The notes beneath the pieces are model-generated. The model was not told the DNA's origin and made no database searches. It saw only the letters and a program-made list of their open reading frames with translations. A stretch of 64,000 nucleotides of DNA from Francisella adeliensis (lineage in GTDB: Bacteria; Pseudomonadota; Gammaproteobacteria; Francisellales; Francisellaceae). Positions 36,798 through 48,898 of the stretch are shown in pieces (position 1 is the stretch's first letter; every line of letters starts with the position of its first letter). The stretch lies in the NCBI RefSeq assembly GCF_003290445.1, contig NZ_CP021781.1, positions 992,001 through 1,056,000 on the forward strand, given 5' to 3'. The translations under genes were made by a program, and so were the position numbers.

Positions 36798-37862
36798 TTA
36801 AAAGGGTACAGGGTACTTTCTTCTAACAATCTCAATATCTTTAAGTACTTCTTCTGAAAGTTCAAGATTCACAGCATCAATATTTGATTTTAATTGCTCA
36901 AGATTGGTAGCACCAATTATTGTAGAACTCATATAATCTCTACGAATAGTAAAAGCTAATGCCATTTGACAAACATCTAAACCATGCTTATTTGCAACTC
37001 TCATATATTCAGCCACAGCTTTATCAACAGTAGGGCTTGTACGAGTCATAAAACGATCTTCTTGGCCATTAAGAACCTCTTTTGAAAGTCTAGTGCCATC
37101 TGGTCTATTACCTCCTAAGTATTTACCACTTAAAACACCCATATTAAGTGGAGACCAAGCAAGGTAAGATAAGTTTTCTAGCGAGCATGTTTCCATAACA
37201 TCTGTTTCATCTCTTCTGCGTAAAAGACTATACTCATGTTGAATACTTTGAATTTTTGGTAAATTATGCTTTTCAGCAAGAGAGATAAATTTATTAATCC
37301 CCCAAGTAGTATCATTAGATAAGCCAATATTTTTAATCTTACCTTCTTTTACAAGATCATTACAAGTTTGCAAAATCTCTAAAATATTAGCCTCGATTTG
37401 CTCTTTATTTTTAGAACTATCAGGAATAAAGTCCCAAACACCTGCAAAGTGATAGTTTGGTCTATTTGCAGCCCAATGAAATTGATATAAATCAATATAA
37501 TCTGTTTGTAAGCGTTTAAGACTATTATCTACAGCTGTTATTATATTTTGTTTGTTTATAACAGGATTTTCTTCTCCTCTAGCCCATGGGATAGGTGAGA
37601 ATTTAGTCGCTAGAATTACATTATCTCGTTTATTAGATATTTTAAACCAGTTTCCAATGATCTCTTCTGTTTTACCATAAGTTTTAGGGCAAGGCGGTAC
37701 AGCATACATCTCGGCTGTATCCCAGAAATTTACACCTTGTGAAAGCGCGTAATCCATCTGTTCAAAACCTTCTGCTTGAGTATTTTGTTTTCCCCAAGTC
37801 ATAGTGCCAAGACAAATTCTACTAACATCTATATCTGTATTTCCAAGCTTTAAATATTTCAT
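36798..37862 (-). CDS. tas: Aldo/keto reductase, Tas-like
   Basis: A 354-residue NADPH-dependent reductase with a TIM-barrel fold. The active-site DTAEMYAVPPCPKTYGKTE, the LKRLQTDYIDLYQFHW strand and YLAWSPLNMGVLSGKYL closely follow E. coli Tas, down to the length and the C-terminus. The physiological substrate is unknown. It is upstream of an MFS gene, with which it may share a transcript. Confidence 0.85.
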   Translation of the reverse strand: MKYLKLGNTDIDVSRICLGTMTWGKQNTQAEGFEQMDYALSQGVNFWDTAEMYAVPPCPKTYGKTEEIIGNWFKISNKRDNVILATKFSPIPWARGEENPVINKQNIITAVDNSLKRLQTDYIDLYQFHWAANRPNYHFAGVWDFIPDSSKNKEQIEANILEILQTCNDLVKEGKIKNIGLSNDTTWGINKFISLAEKHNLPKIQSIQHEYSLLRRRDETDVMETCSLENLSYLAWSPLNMGVLSGKYLGGNRPDGTRLSKEVLNGQEDRFMTRTSPTVDKAVAEYMRVANKHGLDVCQMALAFTIRRDYMSSTIIGATNLEQLKSNIDAVNLELSEEVLKDIEIVRRKYPVPF

Positions 37863-37943
37863 TTTAAATTTAAAAAGTTATTTTATATAAACAGGATTAT
37901 ATCAGAGAGAAGTGAGGAAGAAATAAAATATTTAAGATAATAG

Positions 37944-38366
37944 CTAATTGTCTTGAGATTTGATATTTAGATAAGAAACATCAATACTTTGTCCTGTTTC
38001 AAACCTTTTATGACCTTTTTTTATTAATGCGATAAAGTTTTTCATATTATCTTTATTTATTTCAGATTTCATTGCAGAAATACCTTCATCTACAGAATTC
38101 CATTCAATAATATCTGTCCATAAACTTAGATCCTCAGAGTCTTGAGTTAAAGTTCTTCCAAGAAAGCCAGGATATTTCTTTAAATCACTTGTAAATTTTT
38201 GTGAAGCATCAGAAACCTGCTGAGCTGTAACTCCTTCATTTGTATGAAATTCTATTATTTCAAGTGCAGGAATAGTCCTATGAGAAAATCCTAATGAAAC
38301 ATAAAATATACCAAGTGTCACAATAAAGAGCAGTGCTAATTTAGTGAAAAGATTTACTATTTTCAT
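37944..38366 (-). CDS. Membrane-anchored ABM-fold (dimeric alpha/beta barrel) protein
   Basis: A 140-residue protein with an N-terminal hydrophobic segment (residues about 8-27), which may be an uncleaved anchor or a signal peptide. Residues about 35-125 resemble antibiotic-biosynthesis-monooxygenase-type barrels (IIEFHTNEGVTAQQVSDAS, YPGFLGRTLTQDSEDLSLWTDIIEWNSVDEGISAMKS). These barrels are usually cytoplasmic, so an exported one is unusual. No metal or heme ligand is evident. Function unknown. Confidence 0.6.
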   Translation of the reverse strand: MKIVNLFTKLALLFIVTLGIFYVSLGFSHRTIPALEIIEFHTNEGVTAQQVSDASQKFTSDLKKYPGFLGRTLTQDSEDLSLWTDIIEWNSVDEGISAMKSEINKDNMKNFIALIKKGHKRFETGQSIDVSYLNIKSQDN

Positions 38367-38375
38367 TATAGGCCA

Positions 38376-38392
38376 AATATTGCAACAATATT
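38376..38392. promoter_or_regulatory. Short inverted repeat upstream of the ABM-fold gene
   Basis: AATATTG and CAATATT separated by CAA, 9 bases before the start codon at 38366. It may be an operator or a leader hairpin. The AT-rich setting makes chance occurrence quite possible. Confidence 0.25.
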
Positions 38393-38449
38393 AATATTAT
38401 ATATATTAACTTAAAAAATATAACATACAAGTTATTTGTATTATTAATT

Positions 38450-39133
38450 TTATATGTGGGTCTGAATGTAAGCCTTTACCATTCCAAAATATTCATGGAT
38501 GATTCTTTGTGTTGTGTAAATATTATAAGAACTCGGTAAAACTCTTAACTCCGGAGAAGGTATTGAGGAAGCTAAAGCGATAGTATTTATATTGTTTTTT
38601 TCAAAATAGATTTTAGACCTTTGCAAGTGTAACCCATCAGTAATCAAACATAACGACCTAGAGTTGTTAGCAACTATATGCTTGATAAACATAGCATTTT
38701 CAGCCGTATCTTTCGAGTTGTTTTCTAAAATCAGGTCGTTTTTGTTTACACCTAATCTCTTAAAATCTTTTGCATAAATCTGAGCCTCTGATTTATTGCT
38801 TGATGAAGTATAGCCACCGCTAATAATTATTTTTTGAGGATAATTATCATATACTTCAGCTGCTTTTAATATCCTATCATAAGCATTTAAACTGGGCTCT
38901 TTATTATTTGTTCCAGCACCTAAAACAATAATAGCAGAGGTATTTTTACAAACCTCTATCTTTGTAGAATAATTATTGTTCGAGATAATTATCTTACCTA
39001 AAGCACCAGATCCAACAAGATAGTAAACTAAGGTAACTATTACGATAAATAGCTTAAGCTTACTTTTACAGCTAAAACATATTATTAGCAATAAAATGAA
39101 AAAGATGGATGCTATATCAAGTAGACTACTCAT
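38450..39133 (-). CDS. YdcF/DUF218-family membrane protein
   Basis: A 227-residue protein with one or two N-terminal transmembrane segments (residues about 5-60) and a DUF218 domain: AIIVLGAG, YDRILKAAEVYDNYPQKIIISGG, SEAQIYAKDFKRLGV, LENNSKDTAENAMF and LITDGLHLQRSKIYFEK. E. coli relatives (ElyC, SanA, YdcF) are linked to envelope integrity, but the chemistry is not established. It starts 5 bp after the pullulanase stop and so may be part of the glycogen transcript. Confidence 0.8.
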   Translation of the reverse strand: MSSLLDIASIFFILLLIICFSCKSKLKLFIVIVTLVYYLVGSGALGKIIISNNNYSTKIEVCKNTSAIIVLGAGTNNKEPSLNAYDRILKAAEVYDNYPQKIIISGGYTSSSNKSEAQIYAKDFKRLGVNKNDLILENNSKDTAENAMFIKHIVANNSRSLCLITDGLHLQRSKIYFEKNNINTIALASSIPSPELRVLPSSYNIYTTQRIIHEYFGMVKAYIQTHI

Positions 39134-39138
39134 TTAGT

Positions 39139-42100
39139 TTAATCTCTAAGAATCATTATTGAATGTGATTTGAGCATTGGAATTTCTCCAATTTTAGCTT
39201 GCGTTATAGTTTCTTCCCCAGCTTTCTCATGATTTGCAACTATATGCCATATATCATTATCATTTGTTGGTAACTGAGCATTTATATCATAATTATCTAT
39301 TGCTGTAGCATTATAGACTATAACAATATCTTTCCAACTATCACCATTTGCATAATCTTTAAAATGAGCAATTATCACACCAGAATTATAATCATTATAA
39401 GCTGGAGAGATTGTTAAATGATTTTTGATCATCTCAGGAGAGCTCATTCGTAAAGCAGGGTGATTTCTTCTAATAGTTATAAGACCTTTTATAAAATCAA
39501 AAAACACTTTATTATGTAACTTATCTGACCAGTGGTAAGCATTTATATCATCACCACTTTTATAGCTATTATGATCACCATGTTTTGTACGTAGAAATTC
39601 AGCACCTCCATGTATAAATGGAATGCCTTGAGCAGTTAAAACAATACTCATAGCCAAAGCATTTTGACGAACAATGTGATTATCAAATATATTCTCTGGT
39701 AAGTTTTTTCGATAATCACCTGTTTTTAAGCTATGATTTTGACTTTTTTCAATTTGATCCCAAAGAGTATAGTTATCATGAGCATCAACATAGTTTACTG
39801 ATTCATTTGCGTTAGCGGTTAGTGTGTGAACTGAGCCATATAAACCTTCAACAACTTTACCCATTAATTCACTATTATGAGTTGAACCATTAATAAACCC
39901 ATTTCCTGGAGCATTATTTCCTCTTACAGCATCACGAAAGGTGTCATTAAATATAGCGAAATCATTATTCCGTTGAGTTCCTTTATAAGTACAGTTCATT
40001 AATGGCGAATCAGCAGCTTTCCATGGTTCACCATAAATTAGAGCACTAGGGTTTATTTTTTTAGTCTTTTCAACAATATTTTTGATGGTATCTAAATCTA
40101 TTAACTCCATCAAATCAAATCTAAGACCATCAATTTTGTAATTTTTTACCCAATGCAATACTGAATCTTGGATAAATTTACTTACCATAGGGCGCTCAGA
40201 TGCCACTTCATTTCCACATCCAGAACCATTAGTAAATCGACCGCATTGGTCAGTTCTAAAATAATATTTAGGAACTATTTTATCCAAGTTTGTCGTATCT
40301 GTCATATGGTTATAAACCATATCCATTACTACACCGATGTTTTTGTTATGAAACTCTTGAACCATTGTTCTGACTCCCAGTATTCTTTGAGATGGGTCAA
40401 AAGGATTTATAGAGTAACTTCCATCTGGAGCGTTATAGTTTTCAGGATCATACCCCCAGTTACGATTATTTTTTTTGTGAAGTTTAGTTTCATCAACAGA
40501 TGAAAAATCAAAAATTGGCAATAAGTGAATATGAGTAATACCTAGTTCAACTATACTATCTATACCTGTTGAAACGCTTTGACCTTGTTCTATATACTTA
40601 GTATTTCCTTGAACAGCACCTAAGAATTTACCCTTATATAGTTTTTCTACTCCACTATCATCACTTATTGTGAAATCACGAATATGTGCTTCGTAAATAA
40701 TAGCATCTTGAGGATTTGATATTTCTGTGAAATTCTGATTATCCCAGTCAGTAGGTTTAAGTTCTAAATTATCAATATCTAAAATAAAACCTTTTTGACC
40801 ATTAATTGATAAACCATACGCGTAAGGATCTCTAGCATAAGTGGTTTTAGTATATTTATCACCGTTTGCATCTAGCTCATCAAAATATAGTTTAAAAAGA
40901 TAATATTTATTGTCACATTGCTCGCGAGTAAGATTTATAAAGAAAGTACCATAATTTTCTTCATTTTTAAGCTGATATATATGATTAAAATCAATACTAT
41001 TATTGGGATTATCTTCATCAAATAAAAGTAGATCTACCTTTATCGCAGTAGGTGCCCAAAGACGAATAGATACATTTTCATCATTAAACACCACACCCAT
41101 ATCATTATTTGGATAATAAAATTTATCTAAATAGTTACCCATAACTACTTTAGTAGGTAAAAAAGTATTATTAGCTCTAATCTCGATAAGATCTGAACCT
41201 TTGATATCTGGAGGAAGATTAGTAAATATTAATTGCTTTGTATTTTGTTTAGCTACTATACAAACATCTTTAATATTCTTTGAGTTTATCCATAATTCAA
41301 ATATAGTACCAACTCGTACTTTTTCAGATAAATATGCTGCTATTTTATTAGGTTCATCCATTACTGCATAAGTAATTGTTGGATTTAATCTATTAATTGC
41401 CTCTCTTAAAGATGTATAAATATTCTCATCTCCATGAATAATATAATAATTATCTGCTTTTGAAGATATATCAAAAGCTATAGTTTGCTCACTCCAATCA
41501 TCTTGCCAGTGATCTGCCCATCTTTTTTTACGAGCAATTACATTTGCTTTATTAGTAGCATTATAAACACCAAAATCGTTAGAATAAGATAACTCAACGG
41601 GTTTAGCTTTTTTTCCTTCATTGTATGTCCATAAATCCCAACAGAAATTATCACCTTTATATTGTCTGTCTTTTTTTATAAAATGAACTAAAGAACCTTT
41701 TCTTTTTTCATTATTAACAATAAAATCTCTTGTTGCTTTAATGTTTATATTATTTTTACTTATACAAGATATTTCAACTTTAGTTATATCAACTTTAGGA
41801 CTTATAGTAAGCTTGTTATCTACGAGTTTGATACCATCAGGTTTAGGAGAAATTTGCCAATCAACATCTACAATTTCTTGAATTCCACTCACACTTTCTT
41901 TAATAGCAATTATTTCTAAAGGGTAGCCTTTACTAATAGTGTTCTCAGAAGCTTTAATTTGCATTTCTTTTTTATGTGAAACCCATTTAAATGATAAAGG
42001 AGCAAAAGGTTTTTCACAGCCTGAAACTCTAAATTCATCACCATGTAAATCTATCAGAGTAAATGAGAAATCATTAGTTTCTTTAAGGTTTTTAACATTA

Positions 42101-42345
42101 TAAGTTGTAGCTGTAAGCCAAAGACTACCATCTGTGGTATCTGCAACCCAGCTAAGCTCAAATTCTTTAGATTTATACCAGTCATTAAAATCACCTACAA
42201 CAAAGCCATTTATAAATCCTGTAGCTTGTATGCGAAATTGAACGGTATTAGTTTCATAATCCAAATGTATTTGATATTTAAAATGAGAGATAGAGGGGTT
42301 ACCATCTTTATCAATTAACCAAATTTTTTTATTCTTAGAATCCAT
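39139..42345 (-). CDS. pulB: Type I pullulanase / glycogen debranching enzyme
   Basis: A 1068-residue GH13 enzyme that hydrolyses alpha-1,6 branch points. N-terminal carbohydrate-binding modules: a CBM48-like segment (residues about 15-110, GFVVGDFNDW), a CBM41-like segment (about 215-310, VHFIKKDRQYKGDNFCWDLW) and a second CBM48-like segment (about 425-530). The catalytic barrel has NWGYDP, the nucleophile in GLRFDLME, the acid in IYGEPW and VDAHDN. There is no signal peptide, so it acts inside the cell on glycogen rather than on external starch. It lies 48 bp after glgB. The symbol follows Francisella usage and is from memory. Confidence 0.88.
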   Translation of the reverse strand: MDSKNKKIWLIDKDGNPSISHFKYQIHLDYETNTVQFRIQATGFINGFVVGDFNDWYKSKEFELSWVADTTDGSLWLTATTYNVKNLKETNDFSFTLIDLHGDEFRVSGCEKPFAPLSFKWVSHKKEMQIKASENTISKGYPLEIIAIKESVSGIQEIVDVDWQISPKPDGIKLVDNKLTISPKVDITKVEISCISKNNINIKATRDFIVNNEKRKGSLVHFIKKDRQYKGDNFCWDLWTYNEGKKAKPVELSYSNDFGVYNATNKANVIARKKRWADHWQDDWSEQTIAFDISSKADNYYIIHGDENIYTSLREAINRLNPTITYAVMDEPNKIAAYLSEKVRVGTIFELWINSKNIKDVCIVAKQNTKQLIFTNLPPDIKGSDLIEIRANNTFLPTKVVMGNYLDKFYYPNNDMGVVFNDENVSIRLWAPTAIKVDLLLFDEDNPNNSIDFNHIYQLKNEENYGTFFINLTREQCDNKYYLFKLYFDELDANGDKYTKTTYARDPYAYGLSINGQKGFILDIDNLELKPTDWDNQNFTEISNPQDAIIYEAHIRDFTISDDSGVEKLYKGKFLGAVQGNTKYIEQGQSVSTGIDSIVELGITHIHLLPIFDFSSVDETKLHKKNNRNWGYDPENYNAPDGSYSINPFDPSQRILGVRTMVQEFHNKNIGVVMDMVYNHMTDTTNLDKIVPKYYFRTDQCGRFTNGSGCGNEVASERPMVSKFIQDSVLHWVKNYKIDGLRFDLMELIDLDTIKNIVEKTKKINPSALIYGEPWKAADSPLMNCTYKGTQRNNDFAIFNDTFRDAVRGNNAPGNGFINGSTHNSELMGKVVEGLYGSVHTLTANANESVNYVDAHDNYTLWDQIEKSQNHSLKTGDYRKNLPENIFDNHIVRQNALAMSIVLTAQGIPFIHGGAEFLRTKHGDHNSYKSGDDINAYHWSDKLHNKVFFDFIKGLITIRRNHPALRMSSPEMIKNHLTISPAYNDYNSGVIIAHFKDYANGDSWKDIVIVYNATAIDNYDINAQLPTNDNDIWHIVANHEKAGEETITQAKIGEIPMLKSHSIMILRD

Positions 42346-42393
42346 ATATAGGTCTCAATTTAAGTAGAACTAGGTTGCTTAAAGTTAGCTAAA

Positions 42394-44289
42394 CTATGCT
42401 GAATACTTTAATACTATAGCTGCCATTGGAGGTATTTTCACAGATAAACTCTGCTCAAATCCATGGGAATGTGATTGCTCTGTAAAGAGTTTACTATCAA
42501 TCAACTGCCCAGACCCACCAAAAGTTGAGCAATCAGTATTAAAAATCTCTTCATAAGATCCAGCTTTTGGCACACCAATCCTATAATCATAATAGACAAC
42601 AGGAGTAAAGTTATAAATACATATAATAAAACTACCATCTTTTGCATAACGAATAAAAGAGAGAATGCTTTGGTCTGAATTATCGGCATCAATCCATTGA
42701 AAACCATCATGACTAAAATCTTGTTCCCATAATGCAGGCTCAGATTTATAGAAATTATTAAGTTCTTTAAAAAAAGTTAAGCTATCATTGTGAGCATGAT
42801 ATTCATGGATTACATTCCATTGAAGTTCTTCATACTCTCTCCATTCAACAAATTGAGCAAACTCACTACCCATAAAAAGTAGTTTTTTACCAGGATGGCC
42901 TATCATGTAAGCCATATAAAGCCTTAATCCTGAGTACTTATTCCACAAATCTCCCCACATTTTGTTAACGAGAGATTTTTTTCCATGTACAACTTCATCA
43001 TGAGATATTGGAAGTATAAATTTCTCAGAATAATGATAAGCCATTGAAAAGTTAAGCAAATGATGATGATGCTTACGGTTGATAGGATCTTCTTCGACAA
43101 ATCGTAAGGTATCATTCATCCAGCCCATATTCCACTTAAATGTAAAGCCTAAACCACCATGCTCAACATCTGTAGTTATATTTGGCCAAGCTGATGATTC
43201 TTCTGCGATTGTCATCACACCATGGCAATTATGCTTAATTGTAGAGTTTAACTCTTTTAAAAATGCAATACCTTCTAAGTTCTCATTACCACCATGTATA
43301 TTTGGCTGCCACTCATCAGGCTCTCTATCATAATTAAGATAAAGAATATTTGATACCGCATCAACACGAATACCATCAATGTGAAATTCATTTATCCAAT
43401 ATAAAGCATTAGATATTAAGAACGATTTCACTTCATTACGACCTAGATCAAAGTTATTTGTTCCCCAACCTTTATTTGTAGCCTTATTAAAATCTTGGTA
43501 CTCGTAGCATGGACTACCATCAAAGTTTATTAATCCATGAGAATCTTTACAGAAATGCCCTGGAACCCAGTCTAAAATTACACCTATATTTTCAGCATGA
43601 AGTTTATCTATTAATTTTTTCAGACCAACTAAATCACCATGGCGTGAGTTTACAGAATAAAAGCCAGTAGGTTGGTAACCCCAAGAAGCATCAAGAGGGT
43701 GTTCGTGAAGAGGCATTAATTCAATATGAGTATAATTCATATATCTAATATACTCAGGTAAAATCTCACTCAACTCCTCATAACTCAAAAAATTACCGTT
43801 TTCAGTTTTCCAGGAAGCAAGATGCAATTCATAGATATTTATAGCACTATCAAACGGATTAAAGTTTTGACGTTGTTCAAGCCACTTTTTATCGGACCAT
43901 TTATATTCTTTTTCTGAAGTAATTATTGAGGCTGTATTTGGGCGAAACTCTGAAAATACTGCAAAAGGGTCACTTTTATAAACTTGATGACCATTGCTTG
44001 CTACCACAAACTTATATTTTTGCTGTTCTTGAACATCAGTAATAAATACGCTCCACAATCCTCCAGTACTTATTCGAGACATGAAGTTTTCATCACGTTG
44101 CTGCCAATCACTAAAATCACCAATTACACATATACTTTCAGCATTTGGAGCCCAGGTAGTAAATCTGACTCCATCACTGCCATTTTCATGGCTTAAGTGA
44201 GCTCCCATAAATTTATAGGCTTGTGTATGTTTTCCAGAATGAAAGTAATATTTGTCATCATCATTAATATTAAAAGATTTAAAAAGCAT
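42394..44289 (-). CDS. glgB: 1,4-alpha-glucan branching enzyme
   Basis: A GH13 enzyme of about 631 residues that forms alpha-1,6 branches in glycogen. The frame opens at 44325, but the ATG at 44289 avoids a hydrophobic leader unlike the family; neither start has a clear ribosome binding site. A CBM48 domain ([23 protein letters not shown]) precedes the barrel, with [13 protein letters not shown], the nucleophile in [18 protein letters not shown], the acid in [10 protein letters not shown] and [12 protein letters not shown]. It is divergent from pgm and followed by the pullulanase gene. Confidence 0.92.
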   Translation of the reverse strand: MLFKSFNINDDDKYYFHSGKHTQAYKFMGAHLSHENGSDGVRFTTWAPNAESICVIGDFSDWQQRDENFMSRISTGGLWSVFITDVQEQQKYKFVVASNGHQVYKSDPFAVFSEFRPNTASIITSEKEYKWSDKKWLEQRQNFNPFDSAINIYELHLASWKTENGNFLSYEELSEILPEYIRYMNYTHIELMPLHEHPLDASWGYQPTGFYSVNSRHGDLVGLKKLIDKLHAENIGVILDWVPGHFCKDSHGLINFDGSPCYEYQDFNKATNKGWGTNNFDLGRNEVKSFLISNALYWINEFHIDGIRVDAVSNILYLNYDREPDEWQPNIHGGNENLEGIAFLKELNSTIKHNCHGVMTIAEESSAWPNITTDVEHGGLGFTFKWNMGWMNDTLRFVEEDPINRKHHHHLLNFSMAYHYSEKFILPISHDEVVHGKKSLVNKMWGDLWNKYSGLRLYMAYMIGHPGKKLLFMGSEFAQFVEWREYEELQWNVIHEYHAHNDSLTFFKELNNFYKSEPALWEQDFSHDGFQWIDADNSDQSILSFIRYAKDGSFIICIYNFTPVVYYDYRIGVPKAGSYEEIFNTDCSTFGGSGQLIDSKLFTEQSHSHGFEQSLSVKIPPMAAIVLKYSA

Positions 44290-46107
<1,818 letters not shown>

Positions 46108-46123
46108 ATAAAGGAGTATCAAT

Positions 46124-47392
46124 ATGCGTGACAATAATTCACAACATCAATTATACAAAAAAACTGTTGCACTTGTATTAGCAGGAGGACGTGGTTCTAG
46201 ACTATACGATCTTACGGATGCTAGAGCAAAACCTGCTGTACACTTTGGTGGCAAGTTTAGAATTATAGATTTTGTTTTGTCAAACTGCCTAAATTCAGGT
46301 ATACGAAAAATTGGTGTGGTTACACAGTATAAATCTCATTCATTGTTGCGACATATTCAGCGTGGTTGGGGATTTTTGCGAGGTGAACTTAATGAGTTTG
46401 TAGACTTGCTACCAGCTCAGCAAAGAGTAGACGAGGAGCACTGGTACCGTGGCACAGCAGATGCTGTTTATCAAAATATTGATATACTGAAATCTTATGA
46501 TGCTGAATATATTGTTGTATTAGCAGGTGATCATATTTATAAAATGGACTATTCTGAAATGCTTCGTGATCATGCTAAAAGTGGTAAGGAGTGTACTGTA
46601 GGCTGTGTTGAAATACCTAAAGACGAAGCTTTTGCGTTTGGAATCATGGGTATAGATGAAGATAGAAATATTACTGATTTCGTTGAAAAGCCACAAACTA
46701 ATGCTCCAACCGTACCTGGTAAAAATGATAAATGCTTAGCAAGTATGGGTATATATGTTTTTAATACCAAATATCTATATAAAATGCTTGAAGATGACAT
46801 AGCAGATCCTGACTCTAGCCATGACTTTGGTAAAGATATTATCCCAGCAGCTGTTAAGAAAGCAGAAGCTTTAGCTCATCCATTTAATATGTCTTGTGTA
46901 CCACAAATAGATGGTGTTGAGCCATACTGGAGAGATGTAGGTACTATTGATTCTTTATGGGCTGCAAACCTAGATTTAGCTAGTAATATGCCTGAATTAA
47001 ACTTATACGATAAAGATTGGCCTATATGGACAGCACAAGAGCAATTACCTCCTGCAAAATTTGTTCCAGGTAAGAATGGTAAGCATGGAGTAATCACTAA
47101 TACATTAGCTTCAGGTGGCTGTATAGTATTAGGTTCTGAAATATCTAAGTCAGTAATGTTTTCAAGTGTTGTAGTTTCTTCATTTTGTAGTATTGATCAG
47201 TCAGTTTTATTACCTCAGTCAAGAATTAGAGAAAACTGTAGGTTGACTAAAGTCATTGTTGATAGAGGTTGTGAGATACCCGCAGGTACTGTAATTGGTG
47301 AAGATGCTGAATTAGATGCTAAAAGATTCCATCGTACTGAGAATGGAGTAGTACTAGTTACAGCTAAAATGATTGAAAAACTTAAAAAATAG
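46124..47392 (+). CDS. glgC: Glucose-1-phosphate adenylyltransferase
   Basis: A 422-residue enzyme that makes ADP-glucose, the committed step of glycogen synthesis. The nucleotide loop [45 protein letters not shown] and the C-terminal beta-helix repeats are all present. A strong ribosome binding site (AAAGGAG, 46111-46117) supports the start. Activity is expected to be under allosteric control by glycolytic intermediates, as in the bacterial family. It is followed by glgA after 24 bp. Confidence 0.95.
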   Translation: MRDNNSQHQLYKKTVALVLAGGRGSRLYDLTDARAKPAVHFGGKFRIIDFVLSNCLNSGIRKIGVVTQYKSHSLLRHIQRGWGFLRGELNEFVDLLPAQQRVDEEHWYRGTADAVYQNIDILKSYDAEYIVVLAGDHIYKMDYSEMLRDHAKSGKECTVGCVEIPKDEAFAFGIMGIDEDRNITDFVEKPQTNAPTVPGKNDKCLASMGIYVFNTKYLYKMLEDDIADPDSSHDFGKDIIPAAVKKAEALAHPFNMSCVPQIDGVEPYWRDVGTIDSLWAANLDLASNMPELNLYDKDWPIWTAQEQLPPAKFVPGKNGKHGVITNTLASGGCIVLGSEISKSVMFSSVVVSSFCSIDQSVLLPQSRIRENCRLTKVIVDRGCEIPAGTVIGEDAELDAKRFHRTENGVVLVTAKMIEKLKK

Positions 47393-47416
47393 TCACTATC
47401 TAATCGAGAAATTTAA

Positions 47417-48877
47417 ATGCAAATATTACATGTATGTAGTGAGGTCTTCCCTCTACTTAAAACTGGTGGCTTAGCGGATGTTACAGCTGCTCTACCATCA
47501 GCTCTAACAAAACTTGGCACTCAAAATAGAATACTTGTTCCAGGTTTTCCAAATTTTATGCAAAAGCTAGAAAAAAAACAACTTATTGCTGAATTACCCG
47601 CGAAATTTGGGGCGAATAAAATTGACATTTATCTTGCAAAAATGGCTGGCACTGGTGTGCAAATTTATATTATTGATGCTCCTAATCTATATAGTAGAGA
47701 TGGTAACCCTTATGCAGATGAAAATAATCAAGCTTATCCAGATAACTATCTCAGGTTTGCTTTGCTTGGCTGGGTAGCTGCTAAGATTGCTGAAGGTCTT
47801 GATAATAGTTGGAAACCACAGATAGTGCATGCTCATGATTGGCATGCAGGGCTAGTTCCAGCATATCTTAAAGCTTCGCAGATATATCATGGTACAAACA
47901 CCAAATCTGTTTTTACAGTTCATAATTTAGCTTATCAGGGTATATTTTCTTTTAGTGTCTTTAATGAACTAGATTTGCCCTGGCAGTTTATGAAAGTCGA
48001 AGGGCTTGAGTTTTATGGAAACGTCTCATTTCTTAAAGCAGGATTATTTTTTGCAGATAAAATAACAACTGTAAGCCCAACCTATGCAAAAGAGATTCAA
48101 ACAAAAGAACAAGGTTGTGGTTTAGAGGGATTGCTTGCTGGCAGAAAAGATGATTTATTAGGTATTTTAAATGGAGTTGATCCAAAAGTTTGGGATCCTA
48201 AAACAGATAAACTTATTGCATGTAATTATGGGTTAACTACAGTCTCTAAAAAATTAGAGTGTAAAATAGCTTTACAAAAAATGTATGGATTAACTCAACA
48301 AGACAAATATCCTATATTTGGTATAGTAACAAGGCTTACTGAACAAAAGGGTTTAAAACTAGTTTTAGATGAAATTGATGAGATTATAAGAAATAATGGT
48401 CAAGTTGCACTTTTAGGTAGTGGTGATGCTGAACTTGAAAAAAAATTTAAAGCATTAGCGAAAAAACACCCTAAATCTATTGGTATACAAATAGGCTATG
48501 ATGAGGAACAAGCTCATAGAATCATAGCTGGTTCTGATGTAATTCTAGTTCCTTCAAGATTTGAGCCATGTGGTTTAACACAGCTTTATGGATTAATCTA
48601 TGGTACTTTACCATTAGTACATAAAGTTGGAGGTCTTGCTGATACTGTTACAGATTCTTCACTAGAAAATATAGCAGATGATTCAGCTACTGGCTTTGTA
48701 TTCAACGAATTTACAAGAGTAGATTATAACAGAGCTATAAGACGAGCTTTTGCTCTATACAATCGTAAAGCTGATTGGAAGAAAGTCACAAGAAATGCTA
48801 TGAGACAAAAATTTGGTTGGGATATTGCAGCTAAGCAAGTATTAGATATTTATACTCAATTATTAACTAATAAATAA
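47417..48877 (+). CDS. glgA: Glycogen synthase
   Basis: A 486-residue GT5 enzyme adding glucose from ADP-glucose to glycogen. The ADP-glucose motif is KTGGLADVTAALP at residues about 15-27, followed by HAHDWHAGLVPAYL, the second-domain start TRLTEQKGL and the catalytic region PSRFEPCGLTQLYGL. The length is typical. It lies between glgC and glgP in one operon. Confidence 0.95.
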   Translation: MQILHVCSEVFPLLKTGGLADVTAALPSALTKLGTQNRILVPGFPNFMQKLEKKQLIAELPAKFGANKIDIYLAKMAGTGVQIYIIDAPNLYSRDGNPYADENNQAYPDNYLRFALLGWVAAKIAEGLDNSWKPQIVHAHDWHAGLVPAYLKASQIYHGTNTKSVFTVHNLAYQGIFSFSVFNELDLPWQFMKVEGLEFYGNVSFLKAGLFFADKITTVSPTYAKEIQTKEQGCGLEGLLAGRKDDLLGILNGVDPKVWDPKTDKLIACNYGLTTVSKKLECKIALQKMYGLTQQDKYPIFGIVTRLTEQKGLKLVLDEIDEIIRNNGQVALLGSGDAELEKKFKALAKKHPKSIGIQIGYDEEQAHRIIAGSDVILVPSRFEPCGLTQLYGLIYGTLPLVHKVGGLADTVTDSSLENIADDSATGFVFNEFTRVDYNRAIRRAFALYNRKADWKKVTRNAMRQKFGWDIAAKQVLDIYTQLLTNK

Positions 48878-48898
48878 CTTTTTTATATAAGGTTTAAA

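Noticed and set aside
42501..43333. Several 60-85-codon frames inside glgB
   Set aside because: All overlap conserved GlgB catalytic motifs in another frame and show no family features.
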